From: Prevotella sp. UBA4268
Lineage (GTDB): Bacteria; Bacteroidota; Bacteroidia; Bacteroidales; Bacteroidaceae
Length of the DNA stretch: 12,953 nucleotides
Reading direction: 5' to 3'
Assembly: GCA_002395135.1 (NCBI GenBank)
Contig: DGWC01000062.1
Location: forward strand, 26,900-39,852
Below are positions 1 to 7,800 of this stretch, piece after piece. A program made the translations under genes and the position numbers. The number at the start of each line of letters is the position of its first letter. The first letter of the stretch is position 1. Under the pieces are notes generated by a model. The model was given only the letters and a program-made list of their open reading frames with translations, was not told the DNA's origin and made no database searches.

Positions 1-23
1 TCTACCTGCTGAGCTAACGGATC
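1..23 (-). tRNA. 5' end of a tRNA gene, probably tRNA-Lys (cut by window edge)
   Basis: Read on the minus strand, the first 23 bases are GATCCGT, TA, GCTC, AGCAGGTA, GA. This is a 7-base acceptor strand, the two linker bases, the D-stem and a D-loop with the conserved AG...GG..A pattern. The anticodon lies outside the window, so identity rests only on the acceptor sequence GATCCGT, which resembles bacterial tRNA-Lys as I remember it. That the element is a tRNA is fairly safe; the amino acid is tentative. It is transcribed away from the rest of the window, from the promoter at 71-102. Confidence 0.72.
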
Positions 24-70
24 AGTGATTATTCATGCGCCACTTTATCATGGTGTTTGAAAATCGGCTG

Positions 71-102
71 CAAAGTTACAATGTTTTTTTGAGATTGCCA
101 AA
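71..102 (-). promoter_or_regulatory. Bacteroidota-type promoter for the tRNA
   Basis: On the minus strand, TTTG (102-99) is followed after exactly 20 bases by TAACTTTG (78-71), an exact match to the Bacteroidota -33/-7 consensus TTTG/TAnnTTTG. Transcription would start near 65, about 40 bases before the mature tRNA 5' end at 23, leaving a short leader for RNase P to remove. No protein-coding start lies between, so the tRNA is the only visible target. Confidence 0.7.
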
Positions 103-175
103 TTTTTTGAGGCGTTTTTCCCAATCTTTTTTTATTCCGGGCGATTTTTTGTCCGTTTTCCGTGCCTGTTCAGGC

Positions 176-1402
176 TTATTCCTGTGGAGAATCCTGCGTT
201 TCCCCCGTGGCGGCAGTGTCCATATTCGGTGCCTCTTCTGGTTCTTCACCTGCAAGGGCGTGAGGGTTTGCGCACTCCTCAATAGGAGCGTTTTCATCAT
301 TGTTGCCGGCCACGAAGCCTTCATCGATGGGCAAGTCCTCGTTTTCGCGCGTCACATACCGTTGGTAGTAAGCAATGAGGATGGTGGTGAGCGGGAGGGC
401 GAGAATCAGTCCGATGAATCCCAGCAAGGCACCCCACACCGACAGCGAGAGCAGCAGGATGGCGGGGTTCAGTCCCATGGCCTTTCCCATAATCTTAGGC
501 GTGATGACCATATCGATGATTACTTGCACGATGATGAATATGGCCACTGCCATTGCCAGTATCACCCAGAAGTTCTGTCCTGTGTCTGCCGCCTTGAGCA
601 GGGCGAGGAATGCGGTGGGTATCAGTGCAAAGGTGTGCAGATAGGGCACGAGGTCCATGATGCCGATGAGGATGCCCAGGCCGATGGCCATGGGGAAGTC
701 GATGATGGTAAATCCGATGCAGAAGAGGATACCCATGCAGAGTGCCACCAGTCCCTGTCCTCGGATATAGGCGTTGAGGGCTTTCTCCACGTCGCTCATC
801 AGTTCTTGCCAGAAGGGGCGCGTCTTCTTGGGGAATATCTTGATCCAGTTGTTTGTCAGGTATTCGTAGTCGAGCAGGATGAAGAACATGTACATCAGCG
901 TGATGAGCGATGCCACGATGCTGATGATGACGCTGGCCGTCTGTCCCAGCACGTTGAACACCTGCGGCATGGCCGACCGTATGGCTTCGGTCACGTCCTT
1001 CCGTTTGAAGAAGTCTTCAATGCCTTCGCGGTTGTCGCGTATCCAGTCTTTTATCATGGCCGACAGGTCGTTGGTGTTCGTTTGCTGCTGCAAGTAAAGT
1101 GTTACCAGTTGCCCCAGTTTGGAAAACTGCTCAATCATGGGCGGTATGATGAGATATACCACTCCGGCTACGATGGTGATGACGAAGAGCAATGTCAGGA
1201 TGATGCTCAGCGCACGCGATTTTACGTGCATCCTATATTGGATGAACTTCACGATGGGGTAGACCAGATATGCCAGCAGCCAGGCCACGAAGAATGGCAA
1301 GAGCACGCTGCTGAGATAGTTGACGGCAAACAGCACGGTGACCACGATGAGGCCCACACCGGCCCATCTGATGAATTTATCGAATGTGATTTCCTTTTGC
1401 AT
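176..1402 (-). CDS. AI-2E/PerM-family transporter-like membrane protein
   Basis: A 408-residue polytopic inner-membrane protein of the AI-2E transporter (PerM/YdiK/TqsA) superfamily. The family was named for autoinducer-2 export, but members also include ion antiporters, so the substrate here is unknown. Hydrophobic segments occur near residues 12-50 (two), 64-90, 150-180, 215-270 and 275-345. The family signature is seen near residues 290-335: ITPKIMG, then LNP, then WGALLGFIG followed by the LALPLTT motif. A soluble stretch (about 95-145) between the early and late helices fits the family. The last 55 residues form an acidic, Pro/Glu-rich tail that is probably disordered and is not part of the conserved fold. 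The start at 1402 follows the tdk stop by 37 bases, so the two are probably one transcript. The AGGAG at 1427-1423 is about 20 bases from the start, too far for a normal Shine-Dalgarno site. Confidence 0.88.
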   Translation of the reverse strand: MQKEITFDKFIRWAGVGLIVVTVLFAVNYLSSVLLPFFVAWLLAYLVYPIVKFIQYRMHVKSRALSIILTLLFVITIVAGVVYLIIPPMIEQFSKLGQLVTLYLQQQTNTNDLSAMIKDWIRDNREGIEDFFKRKDVTEAIRSAMPQVFNVLGQTASVIISIVASLITLMYMFFILLDYEYLTNNWIKIFPKKTRPFWQELMSDVEKALNAYIRGQGLVALCMGILFCIGFTIIDFPMAIGLGILIGIMDLVPYLHTFALIPTAFLALLKAADTGQNFWVILAMAVAIFIIVQVIIDMVITPKIMGKAMGLNPAILLLSLSVWGALLGFIGLILALPLTTILIAYYQRYVTRENEDLPIDEGFVAGNNDENAPIEECANPHALAGEEPEEAPNMDTAATGETQDSPQE

Positions 1403-1439
1403 AATATCTGATAATTACTCTTCTCCTTTATTAAAATGA

Positions 1440-2030
1440 CTACTTGTCCTGCGCGTCGGCGGCCAGTGCCTTCTGGTAGCATTCCCGGCAGAGCGGCTCG
1501 TATTCCTGCGTCTCGCCCAAGAGCACCCGCTTGTCGTTCTTCACCAGTCGGTGGCTCACGTAGGCCAGCGAACCGCACTTCACGCAGATGGCATGCACCT
1601 TGGTTACTTCGTCGGCAATGGCGCAAAGCCCCGGGATGGGACCGAAGGGAACGCCCTGGAAATCCATGTCGAGACCGGCCACAATCACGCGCACGCCCCT
1701 ATAGGCCAGTTCGTTGCATACTCTTACCAGTCCCTCGTCAAGGAATTGCGCCTCGTCGATGCCTATCACATCGTTCTCTCCAGCCAGCAGCAGAATCGAC
1801 GACGATGAGTCGATGGGTGTGCTCGGAATAGAGTTCTGGTCGTGGCTCACCACGTCGTTGTCGCTATATCGGGTGTCTATCGACGGCTTGAATATTTCCA
1901 CTTTCTGCCGAGCAAACTTGGCACGCTTCAGCCTCCTGATCAGTTCTTCCGTTTTTCCGGAGAACATGGAGCCGCACACCACTTCTATTCTCCCAGGGCG
2001 GTGTGATTCCCCGATTAAATTCTCTGTCAT
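1440..2030 (-). CDS. tdk: Thymidine kinase
   Basis: A 196-residue cytosolic type II thymidine kinase that phosphorylates thymidine to dTMP with ATP in the pyrimidine salvage pathway. The Walker A loop is G20-SMFSGKT-27. The Walker B/catalytic segment D92-EAQF-96 carries the presumed catalytic base Glu93. Four cysteines in two pairs (C149/C152 and C181/C184) make the structural zinc site of the lasso subdomain. The segment ending Y177-EPLC matches the thymidine-binding region. Length is normal for the family. The start at 2030 leaves 14 residues before the RIEVV strand and sits just downstream of a perfect promoter, so the mRNA would have almost no leader. It is the first gene of a two-gene operon with the AI-2E-family membrane protein and is divergent from rsmI. 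Confidence 0.96.
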   Translation of the reverse strand: MTENLIGESHRPGRIEVVCGSMFSGKTEELIRRLKRAKFARQKVEIFKPSIDTRYSDNDVVSHDQNSIPSTPIDSSSSILLLAGENDVIGIDEAQFLDEGLVRVCNELAYRGVRVIVAGLDMDFQGVPFGPIPGLCAIADEVTKVHAICVKCGSLAYVSHRLVKNDKRVLLGETQEYEPLCRECYQKALAADAQDK

Positions 2031-2037
2031 ATGGCTA

Positions 2038-2069
2038 CAAAGTTACGAATCTGTTTTAAAAATTGCAAA
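2038..2069 (-). promoter_or_regulatory. Promoter of the tdk operon
   Basis: The minus strand reads TTTG (2069-2066), a 20-base spacer, then TAACTTTG (2045-2038). Both elements match the Bacteroidota consensus exactly. The expected transcription start, about 4-6 bases past the final G, falls near 2032-2034, only a few bases before the tdk ATG at 2030. The -7 octamer is identical to that of the tRNA promoter at 71-78. Confidence 0.78.
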
Positions 2070-2119
2070 GAAAAGGACGTTTTTTTTACTTTCGGAGAAC
2101 AAATATTCAATATTTACGT

Positions 2120-2127
2120 TATCTTTG
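2120..2127 (+). promoter_or_regulatory. -7 element of the rsmI promoter
   Basis: TATCTTTG matches TAnnTTTG exactly. The -33 region is poor: the nearest resemblance is TTTCG at 2090-2094, with a spacer of about 25. The predicted start near 2132-2134 is only a few bases before the rsmI ATG at 2137, and there is no Shine-Dalgarno sequence. It lies in the 106-bp divergent region shared with the tdk promoter. Confidence 0.6.
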
Positions 2128-2136
2128 CATCCAACT

Positions 2137-2835
2137 ATGGGAATATTATATGTAGTACCAACGCCTGTTGGCAACATGGAGGACATGACGCTGCGGGCCA
2201 TCCGCGTCTTGAAGGAGGCCGACCTGATATTGGCCGAAGACACCCGCACGTCGGGAATCCTGCTCAAGCATTTCGAGATCAAGAACCAGTTGATGTCCCA
2301 CCACAAGTTCAATGAGCACGGAACGTCGGCAGGTATCGTGGAGCGGCTGAAGGCAGGTGCTACCATTGCCCTTATCAGCGATGCGGGAACGCCAGGCATC
2401 AGCGACCCAGGGTTCTATCTGGTGCGCGAGGCCGTGGCTGCCGGCGTTGAGGTGCAGTGTCTCCCTGGTGCAACGGCATTCGTGCCGGCGCTGGTTTCCA
2501 GCGGACTGCCCGACGACCGTTTCTGTTTCGAGGGCTTCCTCCCGCAGAAGAAAGGGCGGCAGACCCGTCTGGAGAGTCTGAAGGATGAGACGCGCACCAT
2601 GATTTTCTATGAGTCGCCCTATCGCGTGCTCAAGACGCTGCAGCAGTTTGCCGAGTGCTACGGCGAAGACCGTCAGGTGAGTTGTTGCCGCGAAATCAGC
2701 AAGGTGCACGAGGAGAGTGTTCGCGGCACGCTGGCCGAGGTCATCGCCCATTTCAAGACTACAGAGCCAAGAGGTGAGTTCGTCATCGTGCTCGCCGGCA
2801 AGAATATAAAAGATAACAGACAAAAAACAGAGTGA
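2137..2835 (+). CDS. rsmI: 16S rRNA (cytidine1402-2'-O)-methyltransferase
   Basis: A 232-residue SAM-dependent methyltransferase of the tetrapyrrole-methylase fold that 2'-O-methylates C1402 in the 16S rRNA decoding centre, alongside RsmH. The N-terminal motif YVVPTPVGNMEDMTLRA (residues 5-21) matches the RsmI hallmark. AEDTR lies at 33-37, the cofactor-binding loop D82-AGTPGISDPG-92 is intact, and LPGATA (109-114) and FYESPYR (157-163) are typical. It lacks the C-terminal extension of the E. coli enzyme (about 286 aa). The open frame extends upstream, but the family motif and the promoter at 2120-2127 place the start at 2137. It is followed after one base by the lipoprotein gene at 2837, suggesting coupled translation. 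Confidence 0.96.
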   Translation: MGILYVVPTPVGNMEDMTLRAIRVLKEADLILAEDTRTSGILLKHFEIKNQLMSHHKFNEHGTSAGIVERLKAGATIALISDAGTPGISDPGFYLVREAVAAGVEVQCLPGATAFVPALVSSGLPDDRFCFEGFLPQKKGRQTRLESLKDETRTMIFYESPYRVLKTLQQFAECYGEDRQVSCCREISKVHEESVRGTLAEVIAHFKTTEPRGEFVIVLAGKNIKDNRQKTE

Positions 2836-2836
2836 T

Positions 2837-3685
2837 ATGAAGAAACTATTGTTTGTTGCGATTTGTGCCGCAGGCATGATCGCATGTACCAATGAGAAGC
2901 CCGCACCGGTGATGCCGGACGGCGGACAGAATGACTCTCTGCAGAAAATCATCGAGCAGAAAGACAACGAGATTAACGACATCATGGGAACGCTCAACGA
3001 GATTCAGGAGGGTTTCCGCGAAATCAGCGAGGCCGAGGGGCGCGTGAGCATTGCTAAAGGCGGTGAGCGGGCCGACAAAGCACAGCAGATTCGTGAGAAC
3101 ATCCAGTTCATCTCTCAGCGCATGGCGCAGAACCGCGAACTGATCAAGAAACTGCAGCAGCAGATGCGCGAAAGCACCGTGAAGGGCGATGAATTCAAGA
3201 AGACCATCGAGAACATGATGGCTCAGTTGGATGCCAAGGACAAGGAACTGCAGCAGTTGCGTGCCGACCTCGATGCCAAGGACATCCATATCTCAGAACT
3301 CGACGAGACCATCGCCAATCTGAACACCGACGTGAAATCCTTGCAGCACGAAGGCGAGCAGAAAACACAGACCATCAACACGCAGGACAAGCAGTTGAAC
3401 ACAGCATGGTTTGTCTTCGGCACCAAGAAAGAACTCAAGGAGCAGGGCATCCTTGACGACGGCAAGGTGCTCCGCGGCAACTTCAACAAGAACTACTTTA
3501 CGAAGATTGACATCCGCGTAGACAAGGAAATCAAACTTTATTCCAAGTCGGCCAGCCTGCTCACTCCGCATCCGTCGAGCAGTTACACGCTCACACCCGA
3601 TGCCAACAAGCAGTATGTGCTGAGAATCACCAACCCGCAGATTTTCTGGAGCACCAGCAAGTATCTTGTCATCCTGGTTAAGTAA
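2837..3685 (+). CDS. Coiled-coil lipoprotein, possibly Cbp1-like adhesin
   Basis: A 282-residue predicted lipoprotein. Residues 1-16 form a lipoprotein signal peptide ending in the lipobox-like GMIA-Cys17, so the mature protein should be membrane-anchored. Residues about 35-185 are charged and heptad-patterned, rich in Gln, Glu, Lys and Leu, and should form a long coiled coil. Residues about 186-282 make a separate C-terminal domain with short beta-like stretches, ending ITNPQIFWSTSKYLVILVK. Asp-Ser-Leu at 33-35 fits the Bacteroidota O-glycosylation motif D(S/T)(A/I/L/V/M/T). The arrangement resembles Bacteroidota proteins annotated as Cbp1-family collagen-binding adhesins, but I recall this only loosely and no binding activity can be read from the sequence. 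It starts one base after the rsmI stop and ends before the terminator at 3779-3818. Confidence 0.85.
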   Translation: MKKLLFVAICAAGMIACTNEKPAPVMPDGGQNDSLQKIIEQKDNEINDIMGTLNEIQEGFREISEAEGRVSIAKGGERADKAQQIRENIQFISQRMAQNRELIKKLQQQMRESTVKGDEFKKTIENMMAQLDAKDKELQQLRADLDAKDIHISELDETIANLNTDVKSLQHEGEQKTQTINTQDKQLNTAWFVFGTKKELKEQGILDDGKVLRGNFNKNYFTKIDIRVDKEIKLYSKSASLLTPHPSSSYTLTPDANKQYVLRITNPQIFWSTSKYLVILVK

Positions 3686-3702
3686 TTCCGCATCCGCAGC
3701 CG

Positions 3703-3757
3703 TCGCATGCTCCTGCCATAGAGGCGGGAGGAGTGAATCAACATGTGCGGCATGCGA
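3703..3757 (+). other. Nested inverted repeats in the 3' untranslated region
   Basis: TCGCATGC (3703-3710) pairs perfectly with GCATGCGA (3750-3757). Inside, CTCCTGCC (3710-3717) pairs with GGCGGGAG (3723-3730) through one G-U pair around a 5-base loop. The two stems share base 3710, so they could form a stacked or alternating structure. It lies between the lipoprotein stop and the terminator and may stabilise the 3' end of the mRNA. No coding potential is seen here. Confidence 0.5.
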
Positions 3758-3778
3758 AACTTGAATAAACGACAAATG

Positions 3779-3818
3779 AAAGCGGCACTTTCGAGTAAGG
3801 AAAGTGCCGCTTTCTTTT
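3779..3818 (+). terminator. Intrinsic terminator of the rsmI-lipoprotein operon
   Basis: AAAGCGGCACTTTC (3779-3792) pairs over all 14 bases with GAAAGTGCCGCTTT (3800-3813) around a 7-base loop (3793-3799). TTTCTTTT follows (3811-3818). This is a strong Rho-independent terminator. The A-rich left flank is short, so it is mainly a plus-strand terminator. Confidence 0.93.
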
Positions 3819-3843
3819 CTCCTGCATGGCGGAATGGAAAAGT

Positions 3844-3924
3844 AAATTAAATTAATTTGCTCGGTAAATCATATTGATTTACTTTTCAAATTAAATTAAT
3901 TTGCGCGGTAAATCATATTAATTT
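3844..3924. repeat. Two direct copies of a 37-base AT-rich palindromic unit
   Basis: Positions 3844-3880 and 3888-3924 are identical except for two substitutions (3861 T versus 3905 G; 3876 G versus 3920 A), with a period of 44 bases. Each copy contains palindromic pieces. Copy 1 holds TAAATCA-TAT-TGATTTA, a perfect 7-bp stem. The left part of copy 2 gives CAAATTA-AAT-TAATTTG (3887-3903). The two differences lie outside the AAATTAAATTAATTTG half. Confidence 0.85.
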
Positions 3925-3973
3925 GCTGAAATATGTCTTTGCGATGCTTGATGCAGAGTGCCACTTTTGTGCC

Positions 3974-4061
3974 GCAAGAACATAGGTTTTGAGGTGCGAA
4001 ACCACAGTTCTTGGGCAGTGAAACCTATGTTTTTGAAGCATGAAACCATAGGTTTTGCGCG
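3974..4061. repeat. Four tandem copies of a degenerate 22-base palindromic repeat
   Basis: Units start at 3974, 3996, 4018 and 4040. Their shared pattern is roughly gtGAAACCATAGGTTTTGag. The GAAACC and GTTTTG halves are complementary, so each unit can fold on itself; the best is AAACC-ATA-GGTTT at 4043-4055. Adjacent units also pair: AAACCTATG (4021-4029) with CATAGGTTT (4047-4055), and CAAGAAC (3975-3981) with GTTCTTG (4007-4013). Units are contiguous with no spacers and are diverged at about a quarter of positions. Confidence 0.75.
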
Positions 4062-4314
4062 GCTGAATGTGCCCAGCGGTAACGAATCCTTACATTTTTG
4101 TGTTTCCAACGCCCATTTTTTCAAAAATCCATTTCTATTTTGAGAAAAATCGCCGACATAGTTTTGTCACAATTTATCCAATTATTCAACCCTCTTTTGG
4201 AGCCGAAAAACCACATCGGAACAACTCCCCCAATCACTTATTCCACTACGCCACCCCATGAAATCTTCAATGAAAGATCGTCAAAGAAGTCTTTCGCAAA
4301 AAACTACGGATAAG

Positions 4315-4346
4315 TTTCCTTATTAAAAGAATAATGTGTAATTTTG
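4315..4346 (+). promoter_or_regulatory. Promoter of the T9SS-tail/Rhs toxin operon
   Basis: TTTC (4315-4318) is separated by 20 bases from TAATTTTG (4339-4346). The -7 element matches TAnnTTTG exactly and the -33 element has one mismatch to TTTG. The predicted start near 4351 leaves a leader of about 60 bases before the ATG at 4413. The -33 element sits inside a small hairpin (ATAAG/CTTAT, 4310-4323). Confidence 0.6.
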
Positions 4347-4412
4347 CAAATGTATTAGATAACGACAATTTATTCGGATTTATTAAAAGCCATTAAAGCA
4401 GATTGTGAAACC

Positions 4413-4841
4413 ATGAAAATAAGAACAAGGTTCATTATCCTAACTACTCTGTCAACTATCGCGTTGGCATCAAATGTTTCAGCACAAACATACACCTACC
4501 AATATGACAGCAGGGGGAATGTCGTGAAGCGTACAAGAAATACAATCAGGTCCCAGAAATTCATAAAGAGAAATGAACCAATCTCTAAGAAATATCTGAC
4601 AAATGAATTTGTTGTGTTATCAAACTTGACAAATGGGGCATTAACCATCCACAGAAAAGATGGATCTGAACAAGAATTCTCCTGTCAGATTTACAATGAA
4701 GGAGGCCAGCGGCTTTTTGAATCAAAAAGCACAGGGCGACCAATTACTATAGACATCGCAGATTGGCACTCAGGAATTTACTTAATCCAACTTCACGACG
4801 GAAAAGAAAAACAAACCACCATAAAAATAATGAAGCGATGA
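4413..4841 (+). CDS. Small exported protein: one YD repeat plus T9SS type A sorting tail
   Basis: A 142-residue exported protein. Residues 1-24 are a Sec signal peptide with predicted cleavage VSA24|Q25, leaving an N-terminal Gln as is common for Bacteroidota signal peptidase I substrates. The mature protein begins at once with a single YD (Rhs-type) repeat, Y27-TYQYDSRGNVVKR. A basic linker (40-62) follows. Residues about 67-142 read as a T9SS C-terminal domain: a strand-rich region, YNEGGQRLFES, then HSGIYLIQL and the terminal KIMKR. Such domains direct proteins through the outer-membrane T9SS and are removed or lipid-linked there. The gene overlaps the Rhs start by the four bases ATGA (4838-4841), so the two are translationally coupled. 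There is no other domain, so I infer an adaptor or companion of the Rhs protein rather than an enzyme. Confidence 0.82.
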   Translation: MKIRTRFIILTTLSTIALASNVSAQTYTYQYDSRGNVVKRTRNTIRSQKFIKRNEPISKKYLTNEFVVLSNLTNGALTIHRKDGSEQEFSCQIYNEGGQRLFESKSTGRPITIDIADWHSGIYLIQLHDGKEKQTTIKIMKR

Positions 4842-7800
4842 AAAGACATATAACGTCTGTGATTCTACTGCTATATTGTATAATACAAGTTAATGGTCAG
4901 ATGCTGCCCAATAATGCCGTCGTAAGTAAAATTGATGACGAATTTGCTGTTTTACCCAACGGCCAGGTGTCATACAGCATACCATTGCCCGTGATAACAG
5001 GAACTGGAGGTATGACGCCCAAATTGTCAGTCACTTACAACAGTTCTACAAAATACGGACTGTTAGGTTACGGTTTCGACCTGGCTGGCTTGTCTATCAT
5101 CAGCAGGGGAACCCCGAACCTACAAGACGATGGCCGAACAGGAACTGCATCATTAAATGACAGTATATTTTTACTTGACGGTAACCGACTCGTCTTGTCG
5201 AATAAAGTGAACGAAACCACAAGAGAGTACCATACCCTGAACGAAACCTACGCAAAGATAACTGCTTATGGCAGCGAGTGCAATCCTTCCCGATTCAAGG
5301 TACAGACAAAAGACGGACTTACATTTGAATATACCTCCAGTAGCCTAACAGTTGGCACAAATTCAACAGCCCCCTCTATGTTTTGGCTTGTATCCAGGGT
5401 AACAGACTCTGTGGGCAATAGTTTTTCTGTTTCATATTCATCCAACTCTGCAAACAATGAATTTTACCCAACGCGAATAGACTACACATACAATTCATCG
5501 GCTAATCTTGTTCCATACGCGTCGGTAAGGTTCACATATATCGAAGACACCAATGCTGTTACCACCTATGTATGCGGCAAACCAGTCAAGTACGCCCATT
5601 TAATAAAAACCATCGACAACTATTATGGCAATACGTTAGCACGTAGGTATACGATGAATTATTACTCCTATTTGGGCAGATCCTTGCTAACAGGAATAAG
5701 TGAATCCACAGCAGATGGAACGGCTAAACGTCCCACGACATTCACATGGAACAGGCCGTACAAATTTGACATCTCCGAAGATGACATGCAAGACGAAACT
5801 GGAGACAATGCCATCAACAAATCAATACTCATAACGGGCGATTACAATGGAGACGGGCGAACAGATGTCATCACCATGCCATATACAAGTTCGTATAATT
5901 TGACATCGGCATCTTTTTCTGCACAAACAGAGAATCTTGACAGCATACCCACAAATATACAGGACTTGTCAACTCAGGAAAGAGTTCACATAGTAACACC
6001 TGACACTGCAAAAGTAATGGACTTACTGAGTGGAAGTAATACGAGGCAGTATAATGTGCTTACCAGCGGACAAACATTAGTAAGAACAGAGATTATTACA
6101 GAAAATGACAATGATGTGGTGATACAAGCCGTAAGCGGCAATTTCTATGGAAATGGTGTCGACGACCTTGCTGTTCTTGTAAGGAAATCCAATGGCCAAT
6201 ACATCACTTACGTATATAAGTCCACTCCTACATCCACCAATATGACCTTCGGCAACAAGGAAGTGGCATTCCTTAGTCGGAAAAGATATTCCATACATAC
6301 TGTAGAAGTGAATGGTGACGGAGCCGCCGACTTGTTTGTCAAATACGAGAACTCTAAAGATTATGCATTTGTATTGTCATCATCAACATCTTTGTATGCC
6401 TTAAGGCTCTATACCACCGTTACAGGAACGGTGAGCGAGAAGTGGGACAGAGTTGAATATGTTGACTTTGACGGAGATGGACTGACTGAAATCATGAATC
6501 TCACGAGCAATGGATATAGGTTACTGACATCAGATGGACAAGGGCATTTCACCGAGGGCATCTTGAAGACGAATCTTAACAAAATGAACTTCATAAACTT
6601 TGGTGATTTCAATGGAGACGGCAAGACAGACATGCTTGTAACTGGAACTTCCGACACCCCAGGTTCCCAAGCATGGACACAGTGGAATATAGAATTGTCA
6701 AAAGGTGATGGATATTTTGAAATCAAACACGTCTACCGTAAATTTGATCCCTTAGAGATGCAAATCTTTGTGATGGATATAAATGGCGACGGACTTGACG
6801 ATTTGTTTGCAATAAAGAAAACAACTAATGCCTCCTACATCCCAACCGCATATATAAACAAAGCATCAGCCGACTTCGAGGCTCAATCAGGCAGTCAGGT
6901 TCTGCCTCCCATGGACAAATGCAATTATTATGTTGGCGACTTCAATGGCGACGGCAAGGCAGATTTCCTATGCACAGCCAACTGGAGCAGCACCAACTGG
7001 ATGGGATACAAAATGTATCGCATGCCCACTGAGTATGGGAATCTGCTGGAAAGCATTACCGATGGCTGGGACAACACGACAGAAATTACTTACAAATATC
7101 TTTCTGACCGTAACGTTCACTATCGTGGAACGGTATGCAGATATCCTCTTACGTCTTTCTCTTCGCCATGGCCTGTAGTATATGGTGTTGCCACGCCAAA
7201 TGGTATCGGAGGACAAAACACCAAAACATATTTTTATGACAATGCCTTGATACACAGACGAGGCAGAGGAGTGTTGGGATTCGAGAGACTGACCATACGT
7301 GACAACACGACAGGAACAAAAGAGATTGTTGAGACAGATATAGACGACAATCAATATCTTACTGCCACGAAACACTCCGAGACCTATCTCGGTCTACGGA
7401 AAACAGCAGAAAAGGACTCATATCAAAGTCTGAAAACCTTCTCACATCCATCAGGAAACTGCACTTATAGTTACCAAACTTTACAAACAGAAGAATACAC
7501 GTTTGATTATCAAAGTGAAACGGAAACCTCCTATACAAAAACACATACATCCTTCGATGACTTTGGCAATGTCACATATATAAGTACTGTAAATGGCGAT
7601 GGACTTACCACTATTACAAACAGCACCTATACCAATGATGAAGACCACTGGTATTTAGGAAGACTAACAGAATCTTCCGTTTCGAAAGGAAACGAAGACG
7701 GACAGGTTTATCACACTTCGAAATTTGAATACAATCAAGACACAGGCATACTTTCTGCTGAATATATTGAACCTTATAAACCATATGGTGCTACCAAGAA

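Larger units (their letters stand above)
3819..4412. other. Gene-free stretch of about 590 bases with repeats and a promoter
   Basis: No convincing gene is visible: open frames here are under about 70 codons and their translations show no recognisable domain or signal peptide. What the stretch holds is the 37-base duplicated AT-rich repeat (3844-3924), the 22-base tandem array (3974-4061) and the promoter of the toxin operon (4315-4346). I see nothing specific in 4062-4310 apart from the short inverted repeat GAAAGA/TCTTTC near 4271-4295. The stretch separates core genes from the accessory toxin locus. Confidence 0.6.

Noticed and set aside
164..175. GCCTG/CAGGC inverted repeat just after the AI-2E-family stop as a terminator
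   Set aside because: On the transcribed (minus) strand the bases that follow are A-rich, not T-rich, and the stem is only 5 bp with a 2-base loop.
35..1411. 458-codon open frame on the plus strand
   Set aside because: It lies opposite the AI-2E-family gene. Its product is a His/Asp/Glu/Gln-rich low-complexity sequence with no recognisable domain, as expected for an antisense shadow; the minus-strand protein has clear family signatures.
2146..2997. 283-codon open frame on the minus strand
   Set aside because: It is antisense to rsmI and the start of the lipoprotein gene; rsmI motifs on the plus strand are unambiguous.
3844..4061. CRISPR array
   Set aside because: The 22-base units are contiguous without spacers and diverged. 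The 37-base unit has only two copies separated by 7 bases. There are no cas genes in the window.
3918..4313. Several 60-70 codon open frames on both strands
   Set aside because: They run through the repeat arrays or AT-rich spacer, show no domain or signal peptide, and have no convincing promoter-start layout.
4763..4837. Upstream in-frame ATG that would add 25 residues to the Rhs protein
   Set aside because: The added residues are basic and would bury the signal peptide. They also overlap the T9SS tail coding region of the previous gene. The ATG at 4838 starts a clean signal peptide at an ATGA overlap.
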